From: an uncultured Rhodospirillaceae bacterium
Lineage (GTDB): Bacteria > Pseudomonadota > Alphaproteobacteria > MPNO01
Direction: 5' to 3'
Length of the DNA stretch: 8,578 bases
NCBI GenBank assembly: GCA_937916005.1
Contig: CALGIA010000428.1
Location: 1 to 8,578 of the forward strand
Numbering within the stretch: position 1 is the first letter of the stretch; each line of letters opens with the position of its first letter. Under the pieces are notes generated by a model, which ran no database searches, had not been told where the DNA came from, and worked only from the letters and a program-made list of their open reading frames with translations. Shown here one piece after another: positions 6,602 through 8,578 of this stretch. A program made the translations under genes and the position numbers.

Positions 6602-6702
6602 CAGGCGATCCTATTTTACCTGTTCGAAAACGCAAAGCGCTGTGGCGGAATTCAGCCGGTGTAAACGCCATGTTCCCGCAAGTCCCACCGCCCACGCGAT
6701 CT

Positions 6703-6714
6703 TCATGGCCATGA
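6703..6714. promoter_or_regulatory. 12-bp perfect palindrome before the transporter gene
   Basis: TCATGGCCATGA is a perfect palindrome 18 bp upstream of TTG 6733. It could be an operator for the transporter gene or a chance sequence. Confidence 0.2.
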
Positions 6715-6732
6715 TCAGCGATCCTTGGTAGC

Positions 6733-7713
6733 TTGCCACAACCCGTTGAGGATCCCTTGGCCGCAACCTCTTCCACGACTGACACGACCCCATCGACCGG
6801 CATTCCCCTGTGGCTGGCGTTTGTGCTGTTGATTCTGGCCGCCGCCGCCTGGGGCGGCAGCAGCGTTGCCGGGCGGGCGGCTGCCGGGAACGTGCCGCCC
6901 ATGACGTTGTCGTTCCTGCGCTGGGCCGGGGCGCTGATCCTGTTTTTGCCGCTGGGCGGGCGGGCGTTCTGGGCCGAACGCTCCGTCCATCGGCGTCACT
7001 GGAAAATCATGATCGCGTTCGGGTTTCTCGGCATTGTCGGATTCACCATCCCCTATTTCATCGGGCTGCAATACACGCCGGCGATCAACGTGACCCTGCT
7101 GAACGGGCTGGTGCCGATCCTGACCATCTTCTTTTCCTTCGTCCTGCTCGGCGTTTTCATAACCTGGGGACAGGCGGTCGGCATTGTCGTCGCCCTGTCG
7201 GGCACGCTGGTCATCATCATTCGCGGCGATCTGGATCTATTGCTTAATTTCAAATTCAATGTGGGCGACCTGCTGGCGATTTCGGCCTTCATCTCCTGGG
7301 CGCTTTACACGGTGATGCTGAAATGGAAACCGGACGGGCTCAGCCCCTATAGTTTCCTGGTCGGGATCGCCATCTGGGGCTGCCTGATCATGCTGCCTTT
7401 TTATGTCTGGGAGATCGCCGGCGGGCAGGGCTTCGCCATGACCCGGAACAACCTGTTCATCATCGGCTACGCCGCGGTGTTTCCTTCCTTCTTCGCCTAT
7501 ATCTGCTGGAGCCTGGCCGTGCCGGTGATCGGCGCCAATCTGGCCAGCATCACCCAATACATGAACCCGGTCTTCGGCGTGGTTTTCGCGATCCTGATCC
7601 TGAATGAAAATTTCGAGCGATATCACATGATCGGCGTGGCCGCGGTGTTTGCCGGGTTGTATCTGGCAACCGCCAGGCGCGGTTCCACGGCGCGGCGCGA
7701 CGCGAAAGACTAA
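6733..7713 (+). CDS. EamA/DMT-family inner-membrane transporter
   Basis: This 326-residue, strongly hydrophobic protein has about ten predicted membrane segments and the internal duplication of the drug/metabolite transporter superfamily. One EamA half spans about 28-163 and a second about 177-313. The family's WGGSSVAGRAA follows the first helix start, LLNGLVPILT lies in the first repeat, and MNPVFGVVFAILILNENF (277-294) is the conserved end of the second repeat. A short polar N-terminus precedes the first helix and a basic tail ends the protein in the cytoplasm. Such carriers usually export small metabolites or amino acids; the substrate is unknown. No ATG is possible before residue 57, so translation begins at a TTG. 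TTG 6733 gives the longest frame, and TTG 6757 has GAGGA only four bases upstream and is an alternative. The PAP2 gene follows on the same strand and may be cotranscribed. Confidence 0.9.
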   Translation: MPQPVEDPLAATSSTTDTTPSTGIPLWLAFVLLILAAAAWGGSSVAGRAAAGNVPPMTLSFLRWAGALILFLPLGGRAFWAERSVHRRHWKIMIAFGFLGIVGFTIPYFIGLQYTPAINVTLLNGLVPILTIFFSFVLLGVFITWGQAVGIVVALSGTLVIIIRGDLDLLLNFKFNVGDLLAISAFISWALYTVMLKWKPDGLSPYSFLVGIAIWGCLIMLPFYVWEIAGGQGFAMTRNNLFIIGYAAVFPSFFAYICWSLAVPVIGANLASITQYMNPVFGVVFAILILNENFERYHMIGVAAVFAGLYLATARRGSTARRDAKD

Positions 7714-7780
7714 GCATATGGACATGCGCACTGGAGTGGGGCAAAACATGGCCACGCCGCATGGCCTGAAAGGACAGTTG

Positions 7781-8578
7781 GTGAAAATAATAAAAAAGGC
7801 TGTAATCGGCCTTTCAATCATCCTGTTGATGAGTTCGCCGGGCCGGGCGCAACAAGCCGCCCAAACAAGCCCACAAACCGGCAGCGCCGCCGGCTATGCG
7901 CTGAAGGGCGATTACTGGTTCAATTTCGTGAAAGTGCCTTACAAGCTGATTACCTCACCCCTGGATTGGACGTTGGGGGACTGGGGCAAGGCGGCGCTGG
8001 TCGGGGCCGGCGCGGCGGGCGTCATGATGCTGGATTCCAGTTTCAAGGATTTCGCGCAGGACGATATGCGCAGCGGAACCACGGACGATATCGCCGATTG
8101 GACCAGACCGTTCGGCGATTCCAAGATCCTGTTTCCGGCCATGGCCGGCGGATATATGGTCGGGGCCGTCACCGGCAGCCGGCGTCTGACCGCCGCGTCG
8201 CTGCTGGGATTTCAGAGCCTGGCCATTGCGGCCGGCATGACCGAGGGCATCAAGCTCCTGGCCGGACGCACTCGCCCCAACAATACGGACGATGAATTCG
8301 ACTTTCAGGGCCCGGGCGGAACGGACAAATCCTTCGTGTCGGGCCACGCCACCCATGCGTTCGCCGTCGCGACGGTTTTCGCCATGGAATACCGCGAGTC
8401 ATACGTGGTGCCGCCGCTGGCCTACGGGCTGGCGACCCTGACCGCCTGGTCCCGGGTCAATGACAACAAGCATTGGGTGTCGGACGTGGCTTTGGGCGCG
8501 GGGGTCGGTTTCCTGGTCGGCGTCCTGACCCACCGGCTGAGCCCGTTCCGGCCGGGCAACAACCCCAATGTGTCGGTT
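7781..8578 (+). CDS. PAP2-family phosphatase with signal peptide, 3' end cut by window
   Basis: The frame is open to the last base; 266 residues are visible. All three phosphatidic acid phosphatase 2 motifs are intact: K158LLAGRTR165P166, the S187G188H189 site, and S224RVNDNKH231WVSD235, giving the histidine nucleophile and its partner. The family removes phosphate from lipid phosphates, pyrophosphates or other phosphoesters on the periplasmic side. The N-terminus MKIIKKAVIGLSIILLMSS followed by PGRA and QQ looks like a cleavable signal peptide, and hydrophobic segments surround the motifs. GTG 7781 is preferred because AAGGA lies six bases upstream and it gives an ordinary short signal peptide. 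In-frame ATGs at 7718 and 7748 (the latter with GGAG 11 bases upstream) would only lengthen the N-terminus. The transporter stop is 67 bp upstream with no terminator between. The substrate is unknown. Confidence 0.9.
   Translation, partial: MKIIKKAVIGLSIILLMSSPGRAQQAAQTSPQTGSAAGYALKGDYWFNFVKVPYKLITSPLDWTLGDWGKAALVGAGAAGVMMLDSSFKDFAQDDMRSGTTDDIADWTRPFGDSKILFPAMAGGYMVGAVTGSRRLTAASLLGFQSLAIAAGMTEGIKLLAGRTRPNNTDDEFDFQGPGGTDKSFVSGHATHAFAVATVFAMEYRESYVVPPLAYGLATLTAWSRVNDNKHWVSDVALGAGVGFLVGVLTHRLSPFRPGNNPNVSV

Noticed and set aside
6537..6902. In-frame N-terminal extension of the acyl-CoA synthetase by 122 residues
   Set aside because: The extension resembles no domain and would overlap the divergent transporter start. 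ATG 6536 has a good ribosome binding site and begins directly at the conserved fold.
7781..7802. A AAA AAG slippery heptamer in frame near the start of the PAP2 gene
   Set aside because: It matches a -1 frameshift motif but encodes the expected lysines of a signal peptide n-region, and I see no strong downstream stem or upstream stimulator.

Overview
This window looks like chromosomal DNA from a GC-rich proteobacterium, most likely an alphaproteobacterium. That placement rests on strong GC bias at third codon positions, frequent TTG/GTG starts, GA-rich Shine-Dalgarno sequences and the style of the proteins. No rRNA, tRNA, CRISPR or phage gene is visible. Seven protein genes fill almost all of the sequence. 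The first is cut by the left edge and the last by the right edge.

Left part (1-1516): the end of a membrane sensor histidine kinase (HAMP remnant, PAS, HisKA, HATPase) runs rightward. Its TAG stop lies inside the terminal inverted repeat of a ~267-bp non-coding element (1237-1503). The element has 34-bp imperfect ends bounded by TTA/TAA and a perfect 19-bp internal stem, and it looks like a MITE or similar palindromic mobile repeat.

Middle (1517-3672): a leftward two-gene unit encodes first a short, soluble, cobalamin/iron-sulfur protein of the reductive dehalogenase/QueG type, then 17 bp later an APH-type phosphotransferase. A 141-bp divergent promoter region separates this unit from a rightward PaaK/CapK-like CoA ligase with a TTG start (3673-5061). 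That ligase meets tail-to-tail, 11 bp apart, a second and unrelated-looking acyl-CoA synthetase on the minus strand (5073-6536).

Right part (6537-8578): a 196-bp divergent region with several short palindromes separates the acyl-CoA synthetase from a rightward EamA/DMT-family transporter. The transporter is followed closely by a signal-peptide-bearing PAP2 phosphatase that runs off the right edge and is open to the last base.

Taken together, two carboxylate-activating enzymes next to a reductive-dehalogenase-like protein suggest small-molecule acid catabolism, possibly of aromatic or halogenated acids. This is inference from neighbourhood only. The most unusual items are the minimal reductive-dehalogenase-like protein paired with a kinase-fold phosphotransferase, and the inverted-repeat element that supplies the histidine kinase stop codon.
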